A stretch of 22,498 nt of DNA from Parachlorella kessleri (taxonomy: Eukaryota; Chlorophyta; Trebouxiophyceae; Chlorellales; Chlorellaceae): the NCBI GenBank assembly GCA_001598975.1, contig BBXU01001307.1, forward strand, positions 1-22,498. The letters run 5' to 3'. Below the pieces are notes generated by a model. The model saw only the letters and a program-made list of their open reading frames with translations. It did not search any database and had not been told where the DNA came from. The number at the start of each line of letters is the position of its first letter. Position 1 is the stretch's first letter. Of the stretch, positions 9,801-19,582 are shown piece after piece. The position numbers and the translations under genes are program-made.

Positions 9801-11959
9801 CTTGCACATTTATAAACTGAAGGCTTTGCTCCTTGTGTCCCTGTGGCAGTTGAGGCTGACGTGTGGGCCTGCGGTATCTGGCTGGTGGCGCTGCTGGTGG
9901 GAGCCTTTCCCTTTGACAACCGCCCGGGGGTGGACGATGTGACCGCGGAGATGCAGATCCTGTGAGTATCGGGTGCCCCGCTGCGTGCGCATGCACATGC
10001 TGTGTGTGAGGACCAGGTGGTGGTTTTGCGGAAGTCCAGGCATGTGTTGAGCATCAGATGCGGTACTGCAGTGGTGCCCCTGGGGGAATTACCGTGTGGC
10101 ATTGACAGCTATTAGTTTACCCTCATAGCCCTGGCATGACAAGTTGAAGGTTGGCCTCTCCTTGGAACGTGCAGGCATCAAGAGATGAGTGGATCCTGGA
10201 GGGAGTCAAGGTTTGTCAAGCCCTATGTGGGACAGGTGAGAAGCGGGGTGGGCTTGAACTGGGGTCCCTGCTGAGCTATACTGCGCAAGTCGGGGTGGGA
10301 CATGCTATGGGGTAGTGCAAGTTGGGGACTAGAGCAAGCTGCTGGCTGTGCCAGGCAGGGAACTCTTTTATGAGGGGTAATAGGCCTGATTACTATACGT
10401 CGGGCATTTCAGAAGGAATGTACGTGACAGGAGCGGGTCAGGCAGCAGTTTTGGCGAAGTGCCAGCTGCCTCTATAAGCAGGCAGAATTGGAAAGGGGGG
10501 GATAAGCTGCAAGCACAAAGGCCGTAAACAACCGGGTACGCTGAGAAAGTTGGAGGCATCTTCAAGGCCTTTGATGTAGCAGTACGTCTCTCAAGGCCGC
10601 CCTGTGCATGACATGATCCTCATTTCTGTGCAGCTAAGCCCGGAGTGCGTGGATCTGCTGGATAAGATTCTCCACGTGGATCCCCTCAAGCGCATCAAGA
10701 TACCGGAGATCCAGGCGCACCCCTGGATGCAGCAGTGAGTGCCCCAGTGAATCGCATGCCTGCGTGCCTAGTTGCTTGTATGTCCATGTTCCTTTCTGCC
10801 TGCCTTCGTGCTTAAGGACTCTGTGTGTCCCCGCCGTCAGGACTGTACGCTTCCTGTTATTCATCCTTGTCATGTATGGCTGGAGGATAGAGGCCCTGTT
10901 GGCCTCCAATGCTGGAGAGCTGTGGCTACAGTTGCCGCTGCTGATTACGTCATCCATTGCACACAGCTGCATTGAATGTTTTCATCCTGGGCCCTGCTTT
11001 TGGCGCAGGCCTTTCCCTCGCAAGCTACAGCAGGCGTGGGACCGGCTGAAAGTCGACCAGGCCGCCGTGACGAAGAAGCTCAAGGGCATGAAGTTTGACT
11101 ATGTGAGTTGCTCCGCCGAAGTGGGTACGCTGTGAGCCTAGGCAAGACTAACTCCACTGAAGCTGCAGCTGCCAGTCTACCTTAGCCTGTGCGACTTGTG
11201 TGAAGTTTGGTGGTGTGCACTAAGGGTTCAGTGCGCTTGCTGGATGGTAGTATGCCCTGATCCTCTGGGATGCCCTGGATCCTCTGGGATGTGCGAGTGC
11301 ATAACCCGCTTGCCTGCTTATGACGAGGGACTCTTTGTAGCGGGCGCGGGGGGCTCTGACGTGTACCCCTTTGTGTTGCGACACGCCCTGCAGTCGTGCA
11401 TCCACATGAGGAACAACCGGGTGCTGCAGCTGGTGAACGAGGCAGCAGCCAGGGACCCCATGAGAGACAGCTACTCGGTGCTCAGAAAGGTGCGTGGCTG
11501 AGCGGCCGCTGCTGCCGCACCTTGCGGAAGGAGCCAGACGTCTCAGGAGGCAGCCGGCAGTCCTCGATGTATTCCGGTCTCTCTTCAGTGTGTAGCATAA
11601 TAATGGCCTGGGTGTCCTGCTGGGGCCTCTGTCACAGCGTCTGACATAATGCCCTCAGCCTGCTGCAGGCGGGCGAAGTGGCCATGGTGGATTTCCAGTC
11701 CATCCCCGGGGCAGTGCGCATCGACATGCGGCCCGAGGCTGTCGCCCAGCGCATCAACCCCCGGGCCCTCGCCATGCTCGACACAGCGCCGGACGCCGCG
11801 CCGCCGGCTCAGCCGGCAGCAGCGGCGGCGGCCGCGCCGCCTGCGGCGGCTGGCGCGCCGGCGCCCGGGACGCCGCATGCGCTGGCGCCGGCGCCGGCAG
11901 CCGTCGTGGAGACGCAGCCGGCGCCGGCGCCGCTGGCTGTGGCCCAGTCAGCTGGGTAG
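6855..11959 (+). CDS. SnRK2-like Ser/Thr protein kinase with acylation-type N-terminus and DFQ motif
   Basis: Thirteen exons: 6855-7097, 7370-7506, 7879-8004, 8254-8318, 8577-8721, 9191-9313, 9491-9555, 9850-9961, 10175-10235, 10634-10734, 11009-11102, 11394-11489, 11669-11959; 552 residues, TAG at 11957-11959, all phases consistent. MGACASK at the start has Gly2, Cys4, Ser6 and Lys7, a myristoylation/palmitoylation pattern. The kinase domain is about residues 109-391: P-loop GRGGSG 116-121, Lys138 in YALK, Glu155, LTPSHLALVLDYEAGG 177-192, HRDIKLDN 238-245, DFQ 260-262, STHLGT 276-281, MSPE 285-288, DVW 305-307, RIKIPEIQAHPW 379-390. The LTPxHLA and IPEI..HPW stretches are typical of plant SnRK2 kinases. 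The tail lacks an acidic SnRK2 domain and ends in an Ala/Pro-rich segment (about 497-552). It should phosphorylate Ser/Thr, probably at a membrane; substrate unknown. The first intron's donor (GTTGGT) is weak; the rest are good. Confidence 0.88.
11253..11289 (+). repeat. Tandem duplication of 18-19 bp in a kinase intron
   Basis: TGCCCTGATCCTCTGGGA is followed directly by TGCCCTGGATCCTCTGGGA, one base longer, inside the intron at 11103-11393. Confidence 0.8.
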
Positions 11960-12293
11960 CCGTGTGGTGGATGCCCATGTGATTGGTACTATGTAGAATG
12001 TGTGTGGATTTGCCTGCCTGCACGGGTGGCCAAATGATATGATGGTGGCCTCCGTTGCATGGTTAGGGTGGAAGGTACTTGTAGATGAGGTACTTGTAGT
12101 CCTGCTGCTGTTTGAGGTGTGCTCGCTGGTGGAGCTGGAGTTGTGAAGGGGTTTGTTTGGTGAGGGCTGTTTGATGCAGCGCTGCAAGGCAAGCCCTGTG
12201 CTGCCTGCGTTCATTACACTCTTCAGCTTCCGCTGCTGGCAGTGGTGCACAACCCCCACAGTGTGCGGTGCCATGTCTTCATTCTTCTTTCGT

Positions 12294-12317
12294 ACCCAAA
12301 GCTGTCTATCTTTGGGT
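12294..12317 (+). other. Stem-loop in the kinase 3' UTR
   Basis: ACCCAAAG and CTTTGGGT form a perfect 8-bp stem around an 8-base loop, about 335 nt after the kinase stop and before the likely poly(A) signal, so it should be present in the mRNA. Confidence 0.45.
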
Positions 12318-12897
12318 GTTAAGGTCATAGCTGACAAGTCAATGTGGGTTTTCACGCAAACTGCTTGTGCTGACCCGTGCTGTGATTTTGCCTTTTCCCT
12401 CCTGCCTGCTAATACTGCATTGAAACCCTTCCAAACTCGCCTTACGATACCCTCTGCTTGAGGGTTTCATGGCGCTCAGCTGCAGCCCTCACTGGCTGCT
12501 GCTGGGCAGCTCGCAGCATGTTTGCAAATCTCAGCCGGCCCACTTGCGGGCCATTTAATTTTATGGGGGGCCTGAAGGTTCCATGGGGGTTCCCGACGCC
12601 TGGTAATGTTGTAGCCAGCCTGAATCTGCCAAGTCAGCGTTTCATTCTTAGGCTGCTTTACCCCTGCCGTTGAGGTTGGTAGCATGCATTCCCTGAGCTT
12701 TTCTCGACTGCGGGCCTTGGGTAACAGGTAGTCCTGGCGTCCATGAGGTGTTTGCTTTATATCCTGCCAGTGCCTCCAGCGGCCAGGGGACAACGTCGAG
12801 TGGTGGCTTGATCACCCGTCTGACTCGTAACTCACAGGTGCCCTGACACAGTTATGTACTTAATGGTAGCAGACAAATCCTAGTGTGCACTGACATG

Positions 12898-12902
12898 TGT
12901 AA
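12898..12902 (+). terminator. Likely poly(A) signal of the kinase gene
   Basis: First plus-strand TGTAA I find after the stop at 11959. It implies a 3' UTR of about 0.95 kb, long but usual for volvocalean genes. Between 11960 and here I see no other gene; a GGTACTTGTAG direct repeat sits at 12074 and 12089. Confidence 0.5.
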
Positions 12903-13175
12903 ACCCTTTGACTGGCAAGTCTGCAATGCTCACCCATCCGTAACCTTGACACCAAACATTGATACCTTTCCCAGTTAGCCAAACCCCTCCAACGTTGGCG
13001 CTAAAATCCCCTGCTCGCGCTCATCTGCCACCACCATCACGTAAGCACCCCCTTAAGTGGACGTGCTATGACATCAAGATAACCCTGCCTAGCAAGGTAG
13101 TTTCCTAAATCATATATGCTCCTACAACCTCGACACATCGGGGAGCAATCTCTTCCTTGAAATAAGGAGAGCTGA

Positions 13176-13180
13176 TTACA
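13176..13180 (-). terminator. TGTAA poly(A) signal of the 75-residue protein gene
   Basis: TTACA on the plus strand, about 142 nt beyond the minus-strand stop at 13322-13324. The 12903-13175 gap between this and the kinase poly(A) signal shows no gene. Confidence 0.5.
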
Positions 13181-13321
13181 AGGTATAACACCGGGCAGCG
13201 ATTGGTCAGGCGACCCAAGAGTCTTGGAACCTTTAAGCCCCAGTCCCTTCAGTAGAGACGTGCCTTTAACGATGCCTCGCTCCCCGCTCTGCTTTCAAAG
13301 CCAGGGCGTAGCGCAAGAATC

Positions 13322-13954
13322 CTACTTGATGTGTGTGTTGGCCTCTGCACGCTTCTTCATGAGCACTGCAGTTCAGGTCAGGAGGGAGCACGGTAAGCAG
13401 ATGTGCAATACTGGTTTGCCTGTCTGCTAGTTTGCGGCCACAACTATCTAGATTCGCGGCGGGCTCAGCCAACGCAGGCGCAGAGCATGCGCTAGGGAGC
13501 CAGGACACCCTGTAAACTGCAGGCTGTGCCACATAATTTCCCACCGCGCCACCCACTACAGTTTGCAAACAAAGGTGACGTTGCACCTACTGCTGGCACC
13601 CCTGACGCTTACACACCGTTGCACCCCCCACTCAGGAAGGGATGCCAGGGCGCCTCAAAAGCTGAGCTTACATTTCTAGTCCTGTTACCCACACTCTTTC
13701 TTGCAGCTTTACTGCAGTGCGCTCTCAGACGCCTATCAAGGGAAGCCCAAACCTGACACCAAAAGCCCACCTTCCAACTCCTCCGCTTGCTGCTTCTCAA
13801 ACTCAACGAGCCAGCCGGCGAAGGCAGCTCCAGCACCCATAGCCACAGCGTGCTGCCAGGGGTTACGCATCAGCGGCAGCTTCATGATGGCGTTGCAGTA
13901 TAGCTGCATCATAAGGCCCAGCCCTGCCCCGATAATGGTGGGTGTGGCAGGCAT
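13322..13954 (-). CDS. Small 75-residue membrane protein, two exons
   Basis: Exon 1 runs 13954-13771 and exon 2 13365-13322 (TAG 13324-13322), spliced in phase 1 with donor GTGGGC and acceptor CTGCAG. The start ATG sits in GCCATGCC. Residues 5-22 (PTIIGAGLGLMMQLYCNA) and 36-50 (around AVAMGAGAAFAGWLV) are Gly/Ala-rich and hydrophobic, joined by a basic loop KLPLMRNPWQH. After them comes a charged helix EFEKQQAEEL and a basic end MKKRAEANTHIK. This layout, two short membrane spans with a charged tail, is seen in small mitochondrial inner-membrane proteins such as accessory respiratory-complex subunits, but I cannot place it in a named family. A read-through form without splicing would end soon after residue 72. 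Length, phase and a poly(A) signal at 13180-13176 support a real gene. Confidence 0.7.
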
Positions 13955-14367
13955 GGCTGTGTAAGGTAGACCCGCCTCGGGCAGTTCCCCACAGCGGGCT
14001 GATCAAAGCTGCAAGCAATAAAACAGTGAATCCCGAGCCCAGCAGGGCAAAGGAAAGCACAGGTCTGACCCAACACAAACAACCCTTTCAAACAAAACAG
14101 CCAGTTATTTGCAATTGGACGTTCGCAGAAAATAGATGTGTTTGATGCGAGAGAAGCTGTGCTGCTTGACCTGCTCCTAAGCAAAGCTGTACGGCATATG
14201 CACTGCTGGTGCCAGCGAGGCCTCGCTGAGACAACCTCGCCGAAAGGTTCACAATAGTCCAAGCAACTTAGTGGGATAAGAAGTTCAACAAGAAACGCTG
14301 CATTGCTCTTGTCGGTACATCCAAGGAAACTCGCAAGGCGTACAACTTCTAGCTGTTCCAGCTCAAG
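13955..14367. promoter_or_regulatory. Divergent promoter interval
   Basis: 413 bp between the ATG of the minus 75-residue gene (13954) and the ATG of the plus exon-repeat gene (14368). No other gene is convincing in it and no clear TATA box is visible. It must hold the 5' UTRs and start sites of both genes, so a shared two-way promoter is likely by position. Confidence 0.45.
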
Positions 14368-17300
14368 ATGGCAGCCTGCAACGACGCACCAGGTTCCAAC
14401 GGTGGGTTTCTGGGTCGCATACCGCCGGTTTACTCCCCGACCGCTGTCTGGCATGTCCCTGCTACGGCACGTGGGCTTCAGTGGCTGAGGCGCACGGTTT
14501 ACGATCACTTTTGTAGCCCTTCTTTGCAGATATGAACGTGCTGGAGCAAGCAGTTGAGGGAGTGAAGGTACGGCAGGGGTTTGGCCTTTGCAGCAACCTT
14601 CAAGCGCACTGGGGTTCCTTGCGAATTACCCTGGGTTTCCTTGTAATTGTGTGTGGTCTCAGCAGCGTGATCCATGATGAGCTTGCTGCTTGCTGTGCAG
14701 GAGGCAACTGGGTTAGCGGCCCAGGTATGTCTTTTGCAGGAGGCTACCAGCTGACACTCCTTGTTATCCAGCCTTGGAACCTGGCTTCACTTGGCTCGGA
14801 GATGTTGCCTCATCGATGTGCACCACGGCACTTGGAAGCCACCTGCTTTTCATCGAGCCTCCCCCTGACTGCCCGCAGAAAGTGCTGGAGCATATACCAG
14901 GCACCGCAGAGCATGCCGTCAGGAGGGATGCGAAGCAGCTGGACCCAGAAACGTCACCCTGTCGATCAGGAGCTGTTCGTTTCAAGGATGGTGGGTGACT
15001 GAGATGGGGTTTGCAGGCAGCTGGTGGTTGGAGGGCTGGTTGCCACCCAAAGTGAAAAAAAAGCAGCTAGCCGCCTGCGGCATTCGATATCCGGCATCCA
15101 GTGAGCGGTTGTTGTGGGAGTGCAGATGTTCAGCCTTCGGACGAGAAGAGAAAGACGCTGACGAGGCAGAACACGCCCTTCATCAAGCCCGGGCAGCATG
15201 GCATCCACACCCTGGAGGGTGAGTCTATGCTGCTTTTGTTTTTGTGTGTTTGTTTTTGAATCAAAACGTCAAAAGGGTGCGCCCTTACCCAAACTCCGTT
15301 GCTCTGACGGAGGCATGCATGACTTGCTTGGTTTTCTGTTCCACTCCCTTGCCCAACATGCTGGCTATTGTACTGTGGGGTCTGCTTGGCTGTTGCCATT
15401 GGCGGCCCCAGTAATGGCAAGCAAGCCCTGCAGACTAGTTGTCCAGCTTCGCCTTGGTCAGCTTGGCGTGCCACATGGACATGCATGCAAACTTTAACAG
15501 GCAACAATTGCTACTGCTGTGCTGTCTGCCGATGCCTGCTAGCGTGGCTCATGCTGACCCATGCGTACTGTGCTATCGGCTGGCTAGGCTACCAGCAAGG
15601 GCAACACCGCTTGCATAGTCTTTTCTCCTGGTGCAGATATTGAGTACACGCACCCACAGGGAGTTGTGCTTGGGGCCTCTCCCCAGAACAGAGGGGCCCA
15701 GCGAGCATCGGATGGCCACACCATTGAAGGCTAGTAAAAGCTCATGAGTGATACCCTGCAATTCTGCTTCTGGCCCAGCACTTTTCCAGTTGCATGTGTA
15801 GCTCAAGGCCAAGGGCTCCCAGTTGGCCATTTCTGCATGTTCACTGTGTTGTGTCTGCAAGCGAGTGGGTGCGCAGCCGCTCACTCCTGGAGGGCTCAGT
15901 AGCGCCTGGCAAATGACGTGCAAGTAGAGTAGTGTTATTCCTCTCTTGCTGGGTTGGGTTGGTGTGTACATCAGTATCTGTTTACTTCGACTGTGATGGT
16001 CCTAAGTATTGTTTGGCGTTACCAACTGTACTGGCTCTGCTTTTTCCTTTGTTGTTTGTATTTCCTCAGGGTTTACTGCCAGCGGGTCTGTGTAATAGCT
16101 ATTGTCCACCCTTTGAGTCATTAAGGGTTGAAGTCACCATGTGAAGCTGCTGTCAATTGAGCGTTTCGCGCCAGGACGCAGGTTGCGAAGGCTTAGCCGA
16201 GGCCTGATCGAGGGTGTTTATGGGGGTTGTGGAGGGGGGCTGTGCTGTGAGTAACTCAGTTCGTTTAGTACAGGGTGTCAATCCGATTTTCCGCCACATC
16301 CTGTGACTGCAAGCGTTACCAATGGCAGTGCCTGGCTCGGCTGCCACCTGGCCTTCATTGCCCCTGCAATACCTGCCATGTACTTCCTGCCTACGATTTC
16401 ATGATTACGAGGGGGCGGAACCCAGGCTGACTTCCTAACTGCCATGGGACCCTACTTGGGGGAGTCTCTTACCTTGCCTCCGCAGATGAGGAATACACAA
16501 AAGGCTCTGGCATGGGACTCGGGCCCAGCAGGCAGCAGGCAGGGGCGGGGGTCTCAACCTGGGGCCACACTGTGGAGGGTAAGCCCCGGTACAATCAGCG
16601 GTCTTAGACCCCTGTCAGCCCAGTATACCCGTACCTCCTCTCTGATCGCAGTACCTGCCACCCTAGTTGATCAAGAGGTCTTGTTAGCCTTCTGTCTGGT
16701 GCTGCATGTTGCTTGTGCACGGGTGGTAGCGGCAGCAGTGGTATCTTACAACGGCTAGGGTGTGGTGTGCAGTGTGCCGCCAGCTGCGTGGCCTGGGGTG
16801 GGCAGGCATGGTGGATTTGAACCCCAGTGAAGCGGTTGTCATAGTACCAAGGATGTGGTATACCCCTGTTCCCCCTGCATATCGAATTGCAGATATGGAG
16901 TATTCCATGTCGCGGCCCCCGCTGGCCACAGTCAGCTCGCCCAGGGCACAGCAGGCGCAGCGGGCCGCTGCCCTAGGCACACATACAGTCGAGGGTGAGA
17001 GTCATGCTGCTGGCTCGGCCCCTCCTGCAAGACAAAATGCTGGCTGGTGCTATCATAGGACGCATGTGCTGCGGGTAGCTCCAGCTGTTTGGGCAGCATC
17101 GTCCTGAATGCCAACCATTTGTCTTGCAATATTCCTAAGTGGCGGCCACTGTCTGTCCTACGGTTTCAGGGCATTATGGCACTTCTCTACTAGCCTGACA
17201 GTGCCGGCCGGTATGCCTGTATGCCATGCAGACATTGACTTTGGCCAGGGGCAACATGTGAAAGCTGCCGGCACCCAGCGGGATACCTCTGTGCATGACG

Positions 17301-17833
17301 CAACCGGTGAGCGCGTTTCTCAAGTGGCTCCCCTGTGTGGGGATGCGCTGGTGGGTTTGTTTGAGTTTGTAGGTTGGGGCTTGGGATTTTAGGGACCTGG
17401 TGGGAAGTACCAAGGGCAAGGGTGGGGTTGTGGCCAAGCACACTTGTTTCCTTTACAGTTGAGCCAGCTGGGGTAGTAATAGATAGTAGATGTGTGATCC
17501 TGTGCTGGCTTCAATGGGGCCTGGCTGTGAGACTTATGGTTGAGCTATGGTATCCCGGTATGTTAAGCTTTGGCAAGCAGTGCATCTGTGAACACAGCTA
17601 CAAAACACAGTCGGATCTTGCCCTGGGGAGGGGCCAACAGGTGCCCAAGGACTAGACCTAGCGCTCGTCCAGGGAACTAAGCGCATGGGCACTCGGGCCA
17701 GCAGGTGCGTGCTGCAACATGCCAAGTAGGCCAGTACTGACAACCTGTCGTTCAGACATAGCACATCTTTGTCACTGGCCTTTCCCTACCCATGCATGGT
17801 GCAGATTACGCCTTTTACAACCCAAAGGCCTAA
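14368..17833 (+). CDS. Exon-repeat protein: helical N-terminus plus tandem D-x-E-Y ... H-T-x-E modules
   Basis: Ten exons: 14368-14401, 14530-14567, 14701-14724 (24 nt), 14879-14990, 15126-15218, 15637-15729, 16486-16578, 16893-16994, 17232-17306, 17805-17833 (TAA 17831-17833); 230 residues, all phases consistent. The ATG is in CAAGATGGC. Residues 13-69 are a likely amphipathic helix (MNVLEQAVEGVK, EATGLAAQ, KVLEHIPGTAEHAVRRDAKQ). From Asp70 each exon is phase 1-1, begins by completing an Asp codon and mostly ends His-Thr-x-Glu: modules start at 70, 101, 132, 163, 197 and 222, the first three exactly 31 residues (93 nt) and the fourth 34. Module starts are DVQP, DIEY, DEEY, DMEY, DIDF, DYAF; ends are IHTLE, GHTIE, GHTVE, THTVE. 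Between these anchors they are Gly/Ser/Gln/Arg-rich and likely disordered. No family recognised. The intron after 15729 has a GC donor. I found no TGTAA soon after the stop. Confidence 0.7.
15730..16485 (+). other. Apparent GC-AG intron in the exon-repeat gene
   Basis: The exon 15637-15729 ends GAAG and is followed by GCTAGT rather than GTNNGT; the acceptor CCGCAG at 16480-16485 is normal. Read through, the frame meets TAG at once (GAA GGC TAG). Using GC as donor keeps the phase-1 junction and Asp codon seen at every other module border. Confidence 0.5.
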
Positions 17834-18924
17834 AGGCTTTGCTCTGCTCGCGGGCTGCCCCGTTGGCAAGGGCGTCCGCACCTGGGCCAAGACTGTTGGC
17901 ATGCGGGCTTGCTTGGGGCATGGGTGCCAATTACCCGTGCTGGTATGCCCCGCATTTAAGTGGTGAACAGCAAGTGCCAGGCCGTTGGGTAGGAGTGGGT
18001 GGTCCTGGGGGTGAGAGATGCAGAGGGCACCTGCCAGCTTAAGCAATCTCATTGTAGGATGCATGCTTTACTAGTGGGATGGGGGCTTCAGGTCGCTGAA
18101 AGTGTGCACGAGGTAGAATGGTAGTCCCAAGAATTCGCTGGGAAGCCTCTGGTCATGTTTTTTGGCTTCATCTCAACATGCACTGTGTCACCTGCCTTAT
18201 GTGTCTGTGCCATTCGGATGCAGTAGCTGTTTTGTGCTTCGGGTAAGACTATGAGTACTGCTCACACGAGCATTCAGCAACAGGAAAGTAAGATCGATAG
18301 CCCATAATTGATACAAACCGCAGGGTTTTGCAGCGTCACAAACAGCAGGGGCTGCCGACCCTCTAAGTGGCTGTACATTGCAAAGTTCAAAATTGATTTA
18401 TGTCTGGTTGCAATTATAAGACTGCTGACACTGACTATGACTGCTGGGCGCGCTGCCCAGTCCCACCTGGCATCAAGTGGCGCTGGCGTCATGGGGTAGG
18501 GGCATTCCCAGCGGGGTTGGCTCGATGAAGGTAGAAGCTATGGGAACACTAAGGCCTAGAGAAAGCTTGGCTAGGTGGAAGCATGAGCTGGGTAGCAATG
18601 ATACCTGCCATCACAACTTGCAAATTGCATTGGTTAGCAACCCACAGGCGCTTGGTCCCAACCCACACACCTGGGTTTTACTAGCTTAGACATAGGGTGT
18701 GGATGCTGGCCTGTGGGGTACCCAAGTACCTCAACAGTGTTAGCATGCTGAGCTGGGGGAAAGATGGGGGCGGCCCTTGGAGTGTTGTGTGTCTTGAGGC
18801 TCCTGTGGATGGCGGTGACCTCCTCCCCACACTTGTAGGCAGTGTTCCTAACACAAGCCCCCCACACCACAACACTCCAAATGCAATATGATGATGGTCA
18901 GTTTGCCCTTGTTGTCACGAACTT
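17834..18924. other. 3' UTR / intergenic stretch without a gene
   Basis: No exon chain or recognisable ORF on either strand. The left part is probably the 3' UTR of the exon-repeat gene. A perfect 13-bp inverted repeat (18777-18789 and 18868-18880) is the only structure I note. Confidence 0.45.
18777..18880. repeat. 13-bp inverted repeat pair, 78-bp spacer
   Basis: TTGGAGTGTTGTG at 18777-18789 and its exact complement CACAACACTCCAA at 18868-18880. Could be the ends of a tiny foldback element; no target duplication seen. Confidence 0.5.
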
Positions 18925-18998
18925 GCTTCCATAGCTCAGTAGGTTAGAGCGCACGGCTGTTAACCGTGAGGTCGCTGGTTCGACCCCAGCTGGGAGCG
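18925..18998 (+). tRNA. tRNA-Asn (anticodon GTT), copy 1
   Basis: 74 nt folding as a full cloverleaf: acceptor GCTTCCA/TGGGAGC with one G-T pair, D stem GCTC/GAGC, anticodon stem CACGG/CCGTG around loop CTGTTAA (GTT reads AAC/AAT), T stem GCTGG/CCAGC with TTCGACC loop, discriminator G as expected for Asn. No intron and no encoded CCA. A TTTT at 19016-19019 can end pol III transcription. Confidence 0.95.
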
Positions 18999-19015
18999 AT
19001 GTGCCATGATTAATC

Positions 19016-19019
19016 TTTT
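19016..19019 (+). terminator. Pol III T-run after tRNA-Asn copy 1
   Basis: Four T, 17 nt after the mature tRNA end. Minimal length for pol III termination; a longer T5 follows a few bases further on, within 19031-19040. Confidence 0.5.
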
Positions 19020-19046
19020 CCTCGATCTTTCCTTTTTCCCTGATAG

Positions 19047-19397
19047 TAGTCTAGTCTAACAGCGTACCGCCACCTGACCACGAACCCAAGACAGGCAACC
19101 CTTGGCGGGAGACCCAGCCAGAGCGAGTTTGACCATGCCACCTGACCATGCTGCCGTGAGTCCCCCATATGGGGTCGCCTACTATGATGCCTCGCTCTGC
19201 AGGTAAATCCCCTTGCCACCATCTGCTTTCATGCCTATTGCTTGCACTGCCGTTGCATTGGGCAGGCGTCCCAAAAAGTGTCATTTGGGCTTCGCAACCA
19301 CATCCTTTCCAAACTTGCCGCTGGTACGCCTAGCAGTACGCTGGGTGTACAGCCTCTCCCCCATATGGGGCCAACAAAAAGCCAGGATGTACTATGC
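19047..19397 (-). repeat. Dispersed repeat, copy B, with two internal insertions
   Basis: Same order of landmarks as copy A but interrupted twice. GCCACCTGACCA occurs at 19069-19080 and 19137-19148 around a 56-bp block. TCCCCCATATGGGG occurs at 19161-19174 and 19357-19370 around a 182-bp block. In copy A each of these sites is present once and uninterrupted. The pattern fits two insertions that duplicated their targets. A weaker partial duplicate (GGATGGGGAAACCAACAAAA) follows at 19452. Confidence 0.7.
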
Positions 19398-19582
19398 GCA
19401 CAAACCACAAAATCCAAGTACCAAATCTTAATGGCATGCACCACCCCGTCCGGATGGGGAAACCAACAAAAAGCACAACCAAAGGTCTATCCCACCAAGC
19501 TTCTCCATGTGTCCTTCATAGCACAAGCACTTAGCCAATTAAAGGCAACCCGCGAGCCGCCCCCAGCGGCTGATGAATTTTT

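Noticed and set aside
11585..11878. Arg-rich minus ORF antisense to the last kinase exon
   Set aside because: It comes from the Ala/Pro codons of the kinase tail read backwards.
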